Positions 25,072 to 32,228 of a DNA stretch of 35,699 bases are shown here, piece by piece. The number at the start of each line of letters is the position of its first letter. Position 1 is the first letter of the stretch. Source of the DNA: Oscillospiraceae bacterium (GTDB lineage Bacteria; Bacillota; Clostridia; Oscillospirales; Oscillospiraceae); the NCBI GenBank assembly GCA_017457285.1, contig JAFTHT010000032.1, positions 1 through 35,699 on the forward strand. Reading direction: 5' to 3'. The translations under genes and the position numbers were made by a program. The notes under the pieces are model-generated. The model was not told where the DNA came from. It made no database searches and worked only from the letters and a program-made list of their open reading frames with translations.

Positions 25072-25707
25072 TCATCTTTTCCTCAGTTCCGGGCGGAGCT
25101 GCTTGAAGCGCTCCTTCCACTCCTTTGAGATTCGGAAGGAATCGCTGATTTTCTGGATTGCTTTGCCGTTGATATCGTAGCGCAGGTCATTCCCGGGGAA
25201 CCATTGGTACACGACTTCCGGCTCAAAAACCGCAAGCTCCGCCATCAGCCAGGCCTGGGCCATCTGCACATAATAATGTTCATCATTATGCATCAGTGGA
25301 AGAAGTTCAGCCGCATGGCCTCTGCACAGCCTGGAGATGAACAGCACATAGCCCCAGCGGCGCACGAAGGGGTCCTCCGCCCCAATGTAAGCGGATGCAT
25401 GGCCCAGCGCCGTATCGAAAGGTAAATCCGCAACATAGCCGATGAGCTGGTCGGTATGCCACCAGTCCGAGAACAGCAGATTATCATGGATGAAGGACAT
25501 ACGGGACCTGGCATCCGGTAAGCGCGAAAGAGAAACATAGAAATAAATACGGTGGAACTGCTGGTGGGTCAGAATGTAGGGCCGCAACGGAGATACGTCC
25601 ACCTGCGCCTTGATATATTGGCGAATCAAAGCGTCCACATGGGCAGTTTTATATGACGCCGGCAGCGCGTCCAAGTCCCGCTGGACCAATTCTGTGGTCA
25701 GATTCAT
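25072..25707 (-). CDS. DNA alkylation repair (AlkD-like) protein
   Basis: A 211-residue HEAT-like helical repeat protein of the AlkD family, which removes alkylated bases such as 7-methylguanine. Recognisable blocks are LLFSDWWHTDQLIGYV, the DPFVRRWGYVLFI motif with paired arginines, and HYYVQMAQAWLMAE, which matches the YYVQMAVAW-type block of the family. The GGGAGG at the right distance selects the ATG at 25707 over the frame opening at 25734. The gene lies 23 bases after the deformylase gene in an operon. A paralogous role without glycosylase activity is possible. Confidence 0.87.
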   Translation of the reverse strand: MNLTTELVQRDLDALPASYKTAHVDALIRQYIKAQVDVSPLRPYILTHQQFHRIYFYVSLSRLPDARSRMSFIHDNLLFSDWWHTDQLIGYVADLPFDTALGHASAYIGAEDPFVRRWGYVLFISRLCRGHAAELLPLMHNDEHYYVQMAQAWLMAELAVFEPEVVYQWFPGNDLRYDINGKAIQKISDSFRISKEWKERFKQLRPELRKR

Positions 25708-25730
25708 CGATGTACCCTCCCTTTTGGAAA

Positions 25731-26144
25731 TCAAATCAAAATGCCGTTGCAGTGGTCGATTTCATGCTGGATGATTTGGGCCGTCCAGCCTTCGAAGGTT
25801 TTGAGCCGGATTTGCAGCTCCGGGGTTTGGTAGCGGACCTTGATTTTTTGATAGCGCTTCGTTTTGCGGGGACCGCCCAGCAGGCTCAGACAGCTTTCCT
25901 CCGCCTCATATTCGCCGGATTGCTTGACGATTTCCGGATTCAGCATGAGTCCATAGGTTCCATCATGATCGAAGGCGATGATTCGCTTGGAAACACCGAT
26001 CATATTGGCCGCCATGCCCACACAAGTCTGCTTGTGGGCCGCCAGTGTATCCAGCAAATCCTGGGCCGTTTGCAGGTCCGCAGCGGTGGCAAGAGCGGAG
26101 GGCTGGGCCAGCACAATTGGGTCATGAACCAATTCTTTCACCAT
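25731..26144 (-). CDS. def: Peptide deformylase, short variant
   Basis: Deformylase removes the N-formyl group from new proteins. At 137 residues this copy is shorter than the usual 150-185. Metal ligands are intact: Cys85 in ESCLS, and His127 and His131 with Glu128 in QHEIDH. Motif I reads CVGMAANMIG, so the usual oxyanion Gln is Met48; this variant recurs in a known short Firmicutes subgroup. AAAGGAATGAAGAAA precedes the ATG. It is first in an operon with the AlkD-like gene. It may be a second, specialised deformylase, with the housekeeping copy elsewhere. Confidence 0.9.
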   Translation of the reverse strand: MVKELVHDPIVLAQPSALATAADLQTAQDLLDTLAAHKQTCVGMAANMIGVSKRIIAFDHDGTYGLMLNPEIVKQSGEYEAEESCLSLLGGPRKTKRYQKIKVRYQTPELQIRLKTFEGWTAQIIQHEIDHCNGILI

Positions 26145-26176
26145 TTTTCTTCATTCCTTTTTATAATTCTATCATG

Positions 26177-26205
26177 ATTGTAGCACATTTTTCGCTTGGT
26201 CGCAA
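26177..26205 (-). promoter_or_regulatory. Promoter of the deformylase operon
   Basis: On the minus strand TTGCGA (26205-26200), 17 bases and TACAAT (26182-26177) lie about 40 bases before the start codon. Confidence 0.6.
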
Positions 26206-26306
26206 CATACTCTTGCATCGATTTGTCGCACTTTCGTACAATGGATTGACTATGGGGGCCTGTGAATTTATGCAGCGTGATGAAAAATCATTGTGGCGCA
26301 TTTTTC

Positions 26307-26337
26307 ACTTTACAACTTTAGTTTGGTAAAGTATAAT
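26307..26337 (+). promoter_or_regulatory. Promoter and dyad of the amino-acid transporter operon
   Basis: TTTACA (26309-26314), 17 bases and TATAAT (26332-26337) make a near-consensus promoter. The dyad ACTTTAC (26307-26313) and GTAAAGT (26326-26332) spans the -35 box and reaches the -10, a layout expected of a repressor operator. Confidence 0.75.
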
Positions 26338-26386
26338 AACCCCATAGAATCCCCGGTTTCCCGGGATACAGAAAGGAACATACATC

Positions 26387-27172
26387 ATGAAAAAAATTAC
26401 CGCACTGCTGCTTGCGCTCCTGCTGGTTGCCACCTGTTTCGCCGGCTGCAAGAAAGAAGAAACCATCGTGGTGGGCTACACCATCTATTCGCCCATGAAC
26501 TATCTGGATGAAAACGGCGAGCTGATTGGCTTCGACACGGAGCTTGCCAAGGCTGTTTTTGAAAACCTGGGCTACAAGGTCATTTTCCAGGAAATCGACT
26601 GGGATAGCAAGTACACCGACCTGGAATCCGGCACCATCGACTGCATTTGGAACGGCTTCACCTGCAACACCGCCGATGACGACGGCGTCCTCCGGTCCCA
26701 GAAGGTAGATTTCTCCTACAACTATATGGAAAACCGTCAGGTCATCGTAGCAAAGAAGGATTCCGGCATTACTGCCACCACCAATCTTTCCGGCAAGATG
26801 GCCGCCGTGGAAAGCGGATCTGCCGGTGAAACCTATGCCGGTACCTTCGACGGCGTTACCACCAAGGGTGCCAGTAAGCAGACCGACTGCCTGCTGGAGG
26901 TCAACTCCGGTGCTGCTGATTTTGCCGTTCTGGATGCCCAGCTGGCTAAGAGCTATGTGGGCAAGGGCGATTACGCAGACCTCGCCATCGTGGACGGCTT
27001 GAGCAGCGACGTGGAATACTACGCCATTGGCTTCAAGAAGGGCAGCGACCTGACCGCCAAGGTCAACGAGCAGCTGGAAAAGCTGGCCTCTGACGGCACC
27101 ATTGCCAAGCTGGCTGAAAAATATGGCGTTTCCAACACCGCAATTACCGATTTTTCCGACCAGAAAAAGTAA
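26387..27172 (+). CDS. Amino-acid ABC transporter substrate-binding lipoprotein
   Basis: A 261-residue family 3 solute-binding protein, anchored by a lipoprotein signal ending in CFAGC (Cys21). Typical blocks are GFDTELAKAVFENLGYKV (residues 49-66), the SGTIDCIWNGF strand, the hinge segment NYMENRQVIVAKK and the C-terminal LEKLASDGTIAKLAEKYG. These fit polar amino-acid binders. AGAAAGGAA lies 9 bases before the ATG. It is the first gene of a four-gene operon with six bases to the permease. Confidence 0.94.
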   Translation: MKKITALLLALLLVATCFAGCKKEETIVVGYTIYSPMNYLDENGELIGFDTELAKAVFENLGYKVIFQEIDWDSKYTDLESGTIDCIWNGFTCNTADDDGVLRSQKVDFSYNYMENRQVIVAKKDSGITATTNLSGKMAAVESGSAGETYAGTFDGVTTKGASKQTDCLLEVNSGAADFAVLDAQLAKSYVGKGDYADLAIVDGLSSDVEYYAIGFKKGSDLTAKVNEQLEKLASDGTIAKLAEKYGVSNTAITDFSDQKK

Positions 27173-27178
27173 TTTATT

Positions 27179-27874
27179 ATGACATTTTTAGAAGTAACTG
27201 CCTTTCTTTTTGATGGCTTTTTAATCTCCTTGCTGATTTTCGGCGTGACGCTGCTGTGCGCCGTGCCTTTGGGGCTGCCCATTGCGTTCTGCTCCATGAG
27301 CCGAATCAAGGCGATTAAGGCCATATCCAAGGTAATTGTGTGGATCGTCCGGGGCATCCCGCTGATGTTGCAGATTTTCATTATCTACTACGTTCCGGGT
27401 CTGCTCTTTGATACCCCCATTTTCAGCCAGCTGGACCGGTATTTCTTTATCCATTACAGCATCAAGGACGCAGGACGAATCATCGCCGTGCTGATTGCGT
27501 TTTCGATTAACTATGCCTGCTATTTTTCCGAGATTTATCGGGGCGGTATTGAGAGCATCTCCAAGGGGCAGTACGAGGCCGGTTATGTGCTTGGCCTGAC
27601 AAAGCCCCAAATTTTCCGGCACATCGTTTTGAAGCAGGTTATCCAACGAATCGTGCCGCCCATGTCCAACGAAATTATCACGCTGATCAAGGATACCGCC
27701 CTGGCCAACTGCATCATCGTTTGCGAAATCATCAAGCAAGCCAAGGAACTGGCGGCCACCAAGGCGATGGTCTGGCCCCTGTTCTACACCGGCGTATTCT
27801 ATCTGGTGTTCGTCGGATTTTTGACCATCCTGCTGGGCCGGGTCGAGAAGAAGCTCAGCTATTTCAGGAGTTAA
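27179..27874 (+). CDS. Amino-acid ABC transporter permease (HisM type)
   Basis: A 231-residue inner-membrane subunit with about five helices. The N-terminal WIVRGIPLMLQIFIIYYV motif is typical of the His/Glu/Arg permease family. The EAA loop that docks with the ATPase reads YEAGYVLGLTKPQIF near residue 136. A single permease suggests a homodimer. It lies six bases after the binding protein and three bases before the ATPase, so the three are coupled. Confidence 0.94.
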   Translation: MTFLEVTAFLFDGFLISLLIFGVTLLCAVPLGLPIAFCSMSRIKAIKAISKVIVWIVRGIPLMLQIFIIYYVPGLLFDTPIFSQLDRYFFIHYSIKDAGRIIAVLIAFSINYACYFSEIYRGGIESISKGQYEAGYVLGLTKPQIFRHIVLKQVIQRIVPPMSNEIITLIKDTALANCIIVCEIIKQAKELAATKAMVWPLFYTGVFYLVFVGFLTILLGRVEKKLSYFRS

Positions 27875-27877
27875 GTT

Positions 27878-28636
27878 ATGGCACTACTAGAGGTGAAGAA
27901 CATCCAAAAGAGCTTCGGCAAGACTGAGGTGCTGAAAAATATCAGTTTTTCTCTGGAGAAAGGCCAGGTACTGGCCATCATCGGCTCCTCCGGCAGCGGT
28001 AAAACCACCTTGCTCCGGTGCCTGAATTTCCTGGAGATTCCCGACCGGGGTACCATCACCGTTGGTGGAAAAACCCTGATTGACGGGGCTGATTCCACTA
28101 CCCTTTCCGACGAGGCAATTCGGCAAAACCGACTTCATTTTGGCCTGGTTTTCCAGAATTTCAACCTGTTTCCTCAATATACCGCTCTGGAAAACGTGAC
28201 GCTGGCCCCTACCCTGCTGAAAAAAGGCACCCCGGAGGAGATTGACTCCCTGGGCCGCAGACTTATGGAGCAGGTGGGCCTGTCCGACCGGCTGGAGAAC
28301 TACCCTTTCCAGCTTTCCGGCGGACAGCAGCAGCGGGTGGCCATTGCCCGGGCGCTGGCTCTGTCGCCGGAGGTGCTGTGCTTTGACGAGCCCACCAGCG
28401 CGCTGGATCCGGAGTTGACCGGCGAGGTCCTGCGGGTCATCCGTGGGCTCAAGGACAAGGACACCACCATGATTGTGGTCACCCACGAAATGGAATTTGC
28501 GCGAAATGTGGCGGACATGGTCATTTATATGGCAGACGGCATCATCGAAGAGATGGGGCCCCCGGAACGCGTCTTCGAAAATCCCCAGAGCGAAAAAACG
28601 AAGGCCTTTCTCCACGGCGCGCAATCCATGTTCTGA
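27878..28636 (+). CDS. Amino-acid ABC transporter ATP-binding protein (GlnQ type)
   Basis: The 252-residue ATPase has Walker A GSSGSGKTT (near 35-43), the Q loop in VFQNFNLFPQY, signature LSGGQQQRVAIARAL, Walker B VLCFDEPTSALD and switch His in VVTHE. Close similarity in layout to GlnQ/HisP is clear. All motifs are intact. It ends 9 bases before the YerC-type gene. Confidence 0.95.
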   Translation: MALLEVKNIQKSFGKTEVLKNISFSLEKGQVLAIIGSSGSGKTTLLRCLNFLEIPDRGTITVGGKTLIDGADSTTLSDEAIRQNRLHFGLVFQNFNLFPQYTALENVTLAPTLLKKGTPEEIDSLGRRLMEQVGLSDRLENYPFQLSGGQQQRVAIARALALSPEVLCFDEPTSALDPELTGEVLRVIRGLKDKDTTMIVVTHEMEFARNVADMVIYMADGIIEEMGPPERVFENPQSEKTKAFLHGAQSMF

Positions 28637-28645
28637 GGTGAGCCA

Positions 28646-28906
28646 ATGGACGAGAAAATCAGGGACTTGTACCATCTGATTCTTCGCATGGAAACCATAG
28701 AGGACTGCAAAAGCCTGTTTAACGACCTTTGCACTGCCAGGGAAATCGAAAAAATGGCAGAGCGGGTCCATGCCGCCAAGCTGCTGCTGGAGGGCAAGAC
28801 CTACAATCAGGTTATGGCCCAGTCAGAAATCTCCTCTGCTACCCTGAGCCGGGTCTCCCGATGCGTCCAGTATGGAGATGGATATTCCAAATTCTTAAAA
28901 AGATAA
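28646..28906 (+). CDS. TrpR-related YerC/YecD-family protein
   Basis: An 86-residue DNA-binding protein of the TrpR-like YerC/YecD family. It has the N-terminal helix IRDLYHLILRMETIEDC, the LCTAREIEKMAERVHAAKLL block and the helix-turn-helix TYNQVMAQSEISSATLSRVSRCVQYG. It ends the transporter operon and has GAGGTGAGCC before the ATG. Family members are usually free-standing or near helicase genes, so its place here suggests control of this transporter, perhaps through the dyad at 26307. That link is inferred. Confidence 0.9.
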   Translation: MDEKIRDLYHLILRMETIEDCKSLFNDLCTAREIEKMAERVHAAKLLLEGKTYNQVMAQSEISSATLSRVSRCVQYGDGYSKFLKR

Positions 28907-28947
28907 AAAAACGCATACCATTGCCTGAAAACAATGGTATGCGTTTT
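28907..28947 (+). terminator. Terminator of the amino-acid transporter operon
   Basis: A 17-bp stem (28907-28923 with 28932-28947, A/T at the base) around CCTGAAAA ends in TTTTT. It immediately follows the YerC stop. Confidence 0.92.
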
Positions 28948-29001
28948 TATCGTTTTTGGTCGTAGCGGCATATTTCGTAAGTTCCGTTCATCGCATCCGC
29001 T

Positions 29002-29229
29002 TTAATCCCTGAAATCAAATAATTTTGAAGGTTTAATTTTCAAAACATCACAGATTTCAAAGACCACATCCAGGGAAACGGCACAGTCTGCCGTTTCAAT
29101 TCTACTCATGTGGGTCCTGCTGATATCGACCATTTCCGCAAGCTGACTTTGGGATAATCCCTTTTCTCTACGATAGTAGGCGATATTTAAGCCCAAATAT
29201 TTATACTTTTCACGCTGTTGCTCCTGCAT
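29002..29229 (-). CDS. XRE-family HTH transcriptional regulator
   Basis: A 75-residue single-domain regulator: LGLNIAYYRREKGLSQSQLAEMV then ISRTHMSRIETADCAVSLDVV, the typical helix-turn-helix and capping helix, then LKIKPSKLFDF. AAGGGTGAG lies before the ATG. It is divergent from a small lipoprotein gene. A perfect 9-bp inverted repeat lies just upstream of its start and is a likely binding site. It resembles small constitutive autorepressors rather than phage repressors. Confidence 0.9.
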   Translation of the reverse strand: MQEQQREKYKYLGLNIAYYRREKGLSQSQLAEMVDISRTHMSRIETADCAVSLDVVFEICDVLKIKPSKLFDFRD

Positions 29230-29240
29230 ACACTCACCCT

Positions 29241-29271
29241 TAATTAGTATATCTGCTGGATGTACTAATTA
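29241..29271. promoter_or_regulatory. Candidate XRE operator
   Basis: TAATTAGTA (29241-29249) and TACTAATTA (29263-29271) form a perfect 9-bp inverted repeat with 13 bases between. It starts 12 bases upstream of the regulator's start codon. Confidence 0.7.
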
Positions 29272-29299
29272 CGACAACGTAAAAAGTTTCATTTGTAAC

Positions 29300-29328
29300 T
29301 TGAAATGTTACATAAGTTATGGTACAAT
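29300..29328 (+). promoter_or_regulatory. Promoter of the small lipoprotein gene
   Basis: TTGAAA (29300-29305), 17 bases and TACAAT (29323-29328). GTAAC-N7-GTTAC (29295-29311) overlaps the -35 hexamer. Transcription would start near 29335, so the only in-frame ATG (29305) lies upstream of the RNA. Confidence 0.65.
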
Positions 29329-29370
29329 TCATTCAGGGCAAATATCGCCATATTCTCTAAAGAAAGAAGG

Positions 29371-29913
29371 ATTATCTACAAAAAAACATTATCCCTAATC
29401 CTGGCAATCCTGATGTGCCTACCCATTTGTGCCTGCGGAAACAAAAGCGAAAGTGCTAAGGAACCTGTCCCCTACAGCCTGACAACCGAAAACATCAAAG
29501 ACTATCTCGCTTTCCAAACCACAGTCACAGAATGCGAGGTTACTGAAACTCCTGTACTTATGATCAATACATATAGCGGCAATGCCAAAGTCCGGCTGAA
29601 TGTGGTCAATAGAAGCGATGCGAAATTTGATAATGTATCGATTACATTAAAAATCTCTACTGATGTGACCTGCATCCCCGGCCCTGTAGCCTACGGCTGG
29701 GAATTCAAGCTGGAAAATCAACAAACCGGTAAAGAGCCTCATAAAGATACCAATTACAGAACCGTAAAAATCGCCCTCCCCAACGATGGCAATTGGGAGG
29801 ATTCTTTCGATTTGGAACTGGCTCTCTATGGCTCAAAATACCTACTTTCCCCTTCTGAGCTTAGCAGCTGCTCTGTTGAGGTTGTGCGGGTCACCGGCCT
29901 GGTCTATCAATAA
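29371..29913 (+). CDS. Putative lipoprotein with no canonical start codon
   Basis: About 180 residues: KKTLSLILAILMCLPICAC is a lipoprotein signal (lipidated Cys after PICA), followed by a soluble domain with beta strands (VRLNVVNRSDAKFDNVSITLKIS). An AAAGAAAGAAGG ribosome binding site ends at 29370, but the codons in the start position are ATT, ATC and TAC, not ATG, GTG or TTG. The only in-frame ATG, at 29305, falls inside the promoter. The gene may use ATT or have lost its start; the coordinate given is the ATT. Function unknown. Confidence 0.6.
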   Translation: MIYKKTLSLILAILMCLPICACGNKSESAKEPVPYSLTTENIKDYLAFQTTVTECEVTETPVLMINTYSGNAKVRLNVVNRSDAKFDNVSITLKISTDVTCIPGPVAYGWEFKLENQQTGKEPHKDTNYRTVKIALPNDGNWEDSFDLELALYGSKYLLSPSELSSCSVEVVRVTGLVYQ

Positions 29914-29920
29914 TGTATCT

Positions 29921-29958
29921 CCCCCCGAAGGGTGAGTCCTGACTCACCCTTCGGGGGG
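29921..29958. terminator. Long bidirectional terminator hairpin
   Basis: An 18-bp perfect stem (29921-29938 with 29941-29958) with only two loop bases lies between convergent genes. T tracts are short. The motif (GAAGGGTGAGTC) resembles short interspersed Clostridia palindromes. Confidence 0.78.
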
Positions 29959-29967
29959 AAATGTTAT

Positions 29968-31389
29968 TCAGTTTTGGAGCAATTCATCGAAGCGGAAATA
30001 GTGCAAGGTGTTGTTGTAGCTGATGTTTTCTACCATCCGGCCCAGGTGGCTCATATCGGCGGGATATTCCCCGTCCTCCACCATTTTGCCCAGAAGATTG
30101 CAAAGAATGCGACGGAAATACTCGTGACGGGTGTAGCTCAGGAAGCTGCGGGAATCGGTGAGCATACCATTGAAGGTGCCGAAGGCACCCAGGCTCATGA
30201 GGCTGGTCATTTGGGCCTCCATACCGGACTTGTGGTCATTGAACCACCAGGCCGATCCCTGCTGAATTTTGCCGGGGATGGGACTGTCGGACTGGAAGCA
30301 GCCAATCAGAGTACCCACTACGCCGTTATCGGAGGGATTCAGGGAATAGACAATGGTCTTGGTCAACGCATCGTTCATCTCATAAGCGCTGAGCAAACGG
30401 GACAGCCCCAGGGCGTTGGAGGCATCATTGATGGCATCAAAGCCGGTATCGGGACCCAAATTGTCGTACATCTTTTTGGAATTGTCCCGAATGCAGCCGA
30501 AATGAAGCTGGTTGACCCAATCGTATTTCTTGTATTCCTTGCCGATGCCCACCAACAGTGCGGTATGGTAGGCAAGCTGTTCCTCCCAGGTGATGCCCTT
30601 GCCGGATTTGGCCCGGAGGAAAATGTCGTTCAGCCTATCCTCGGCGGCTTCGGCATAGAACGCATAGTCCATGCCATGGTCGGCGGTGCGGCAGCCGTGG
30701 GCCTGGAAATAAGCGGCCCGGTCCGCAAGAGCCCGGCGCATATCGTCGATGGAGTCGATGGGATAACCCACCGCCTTTTCCAGCTTCGCAACATACTGGG
30801 GGAAATCCGGCTTGTCGGCACGCATGGCCTTGTCCGGCCGGAAGGCGGGCAGCACCACTGCAGGCATGGTGGGGTCGGCGGCCATCAGCTCGTGGTAACG
30901 CAAATCGTCCGCCGGGTCATCGGTGGTGCAAAGGAGCTTGACATTGGACTTTTTGATTAGGCCCCGGGCGGACATTTCAGGCTGCGCCAGAATGGCGTTG
31001 CATTTTTCATAAATCTCCATGGCGTTGTCGCCGGTCAGAGGCTCATAAACCCCAAAATACCGCTGCAGCTCCAAATGCGTCCAATGGTAGAGGGGGTTGC
31101 CGATGAGATTCGGGATGGTTTCCGCCCATTTTTGGAACTTCTCCCCCAGCGTGGCATCGCCGGTGATGTACTTCTCCGCCACGCCGCAGGAACGCATGGC
31201 CCGCCATTTGTAATGGTCGCCACCCAGCCAGACCTGGGTGATAGAGTCGAAGCGGCGGTCCTCATAAATATCTTTGGGGTCAATGTGGCAATGGTAGTCA
31301 ATGATGGGCATTTTCGCCGCATGATTGTGATAGAGGGTCTTTGCGGTTTCGGTTTTCAGCAGGAAATCCTTGTCCATGAAGGGGCGCAT
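29968..31389 (-). CDS. uxaC: Glucuronate isomerase
   Basis: It converts D-glucuronate to D-fructuronate and D-galacturonate to D-tagaturonate. The 473-residue amidohydrolase-fold protein has the metal-binding HCHIDP at residues 33-38 with His33 and His35, and family blocks PLYHWTHLELQRYFGV, CTTDDPADDL, FRPDK and DSRSFLSYTRHEYFRRILC. Length is the usual about 465-475. GGAGGAACCAAT precedes the ATG. A divergent promoter pairs it with eda-kdgK. No downstream reductase or dehydratase (uxuAB, uxaAB) is in this window. Confidence 0.96.
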   Translation of the reverse strand: MRPFMDKDFLLKTETAKTLYHNHAAKMPIIDYHCHIDPKDIYEDRRFDSITQVWLGGDHYKWRAMRSCGVAEKYITGDATLGEKFQKWAETIPNLIGNPLYHWTHLELQRYFGVYEPLTGDNAMEIYEKCNAILAQPEMSARGLIKKSNVKLLCTTDDPADDLRYHELMAADPTMPAVVLPAFRPDKAMRADKPDFPQYVAKLEKAVGYPIDSIDDMRRALADRAAYFQAHGCRTADHGMDYAFYAEAAEDRLNDIFLRAKSGKGITWEEQLAYHTALLVGIGKEYKKYDWVNQLHFGCIRDNSKKMYDNLGPDTGFDAINDASNALGLSRLLSAYEMNDALTKTIVYSLNPSDNGVVGTLIGCFQSDSPIPGKIQQGSAWWFNDHKSGMEAQMTSLMSLGAFGTFNGMLTDSRSFLSYTRHEYFRRILCNLLGKMVEDGEYPADMSHLGRMVENISYNNTLHYFRFDELLQN

Positions 31390-31422
31390 ATTGGTTCCTC
31401 CGTTCCTAAATTTTCTCTTGTT

Positions 31423-31451
31423 ATCATACCAGCCTCATTCTCCATTGTCAA
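31423..31451 (-). promoter_or_regulatory. uxaC promoter
   Basis: On the minus strand TTGACA (31451-31446), 17 bases and TATGAT (31428-31423). The layout mirrors the divergent eda promoter, with the same hexamers. Confidence 0.75.
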
Positions 31452-31514
31452 CCATTTTGTACAGTTTCTATTATCATTCTCCTCATTCTTCTGTGAAATA
31501 TGCCGAATTTTCCA

Positions 31515-31543
31515 TTGACAAACAGCTGGATTAGGGGTATGAT
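31515..31543 (+). promoter_or_regulatory. eda-kdgK promoter
   Basis: TTGACA (31515-31520), 17 bases and TATGAT (31538-31543), about 40 bases before eda. The 63-base interval between this -35 and that of uxaC could hold shared operators. Confidence 0.78.
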
Positions 31544-31586
31544 ATTGACGTGATAAATTAAATTCCAACAAGGAGTTTTGATAGCT

Positions 31587-32228
31587 ATGAACGAATTGCA
31601 AAAACAGGTCAGCGCCATCGGCGTTGTGCCGGTCATCAAGCTGACCAACCCGCTGCGGGATGCCGCCCCCCTGTCCGATGCTCTGTGCGCCGGTGGCGTT
31701 CCGGTGGCGGAAATCACCTTCCGGGCCGCCGGAGCAGACGAGGCGATGAGAATCATGGTAGAACGTCACCCGGATATGCTGGTGGGTGCCGGCACCGTGC
31801 TGACTACCGAACAGGTGGACAAAACCATTGCCGCTGGCGGTAAATTCGTAGTCACCCCCGGATTGGATATCGAAATCGTGAAATACTGCCAGGAGAAGGG
31901 CATCACCTGCTTCCCCGGCTGCACCACCCCCACCGACTACCACGCTGCCTACAAGCTGGGTCTGGAGGTCCTGAAATTCTTCCCCGCGGAGCAGTCTGGC
32001 GGCCTGGCGAAGATCAAGGCCATGGCGGCCCCCTTCCCCATGTTCAAGGTGATGCCCACCGGCGGTATCAGCCTGAAAAATCTGGCGGAATACGCTGCCT
32101 GCCCCGTCATTTGCGCCTGCGGCGGCAGCTATATGTGCCCCGATAAGCTGATTTCCGAGGGGAAATGGGATGAAATCACCGATTTGTGCAAGAAATCTGT
32201 CGAAATCGTTAAGGAGGCCCGGAAATAA
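31587..32228 (+). CDS. eda: KDPG/KHG aldolase
   Basis: It splits 2-keto-3-deoxy-6-phosphogluconate to pyruvate and glyceraldehyde 3-phosphate. The 213-residue TIM barrel carries Glu42 in AEITFRAAGA, the GAGTVLT phosphate-site strand, PGCTTPTDYHAA and the Schiff-base Lys130 in LKFFPAE. The ATG at 31587 is preferred over an in-frame TTG at 31578, which is too near the AAGGAG. Its last base is the first of kdgK, so the two are coupled. Confidence 0.93.
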   Translation: MNELQKQVSAIGVVPVIKLTNPLRDAAPLSDALCAGGVPVAEITFRAAGADEAMRIMVERHPDMLVGAGTVLTTEQVDKTIAAGGKFVVTPGLDIEIVKYCQEKGITCFPGCTTPTDYHAAYKLGLEVLKFFPAEQSGGLAKIKAMAAPFPMFKVMPTGGISLKNLAEYAACPVICACGGSYMCPDKLISEGKWDEITDLCKKSVEIVKEARK

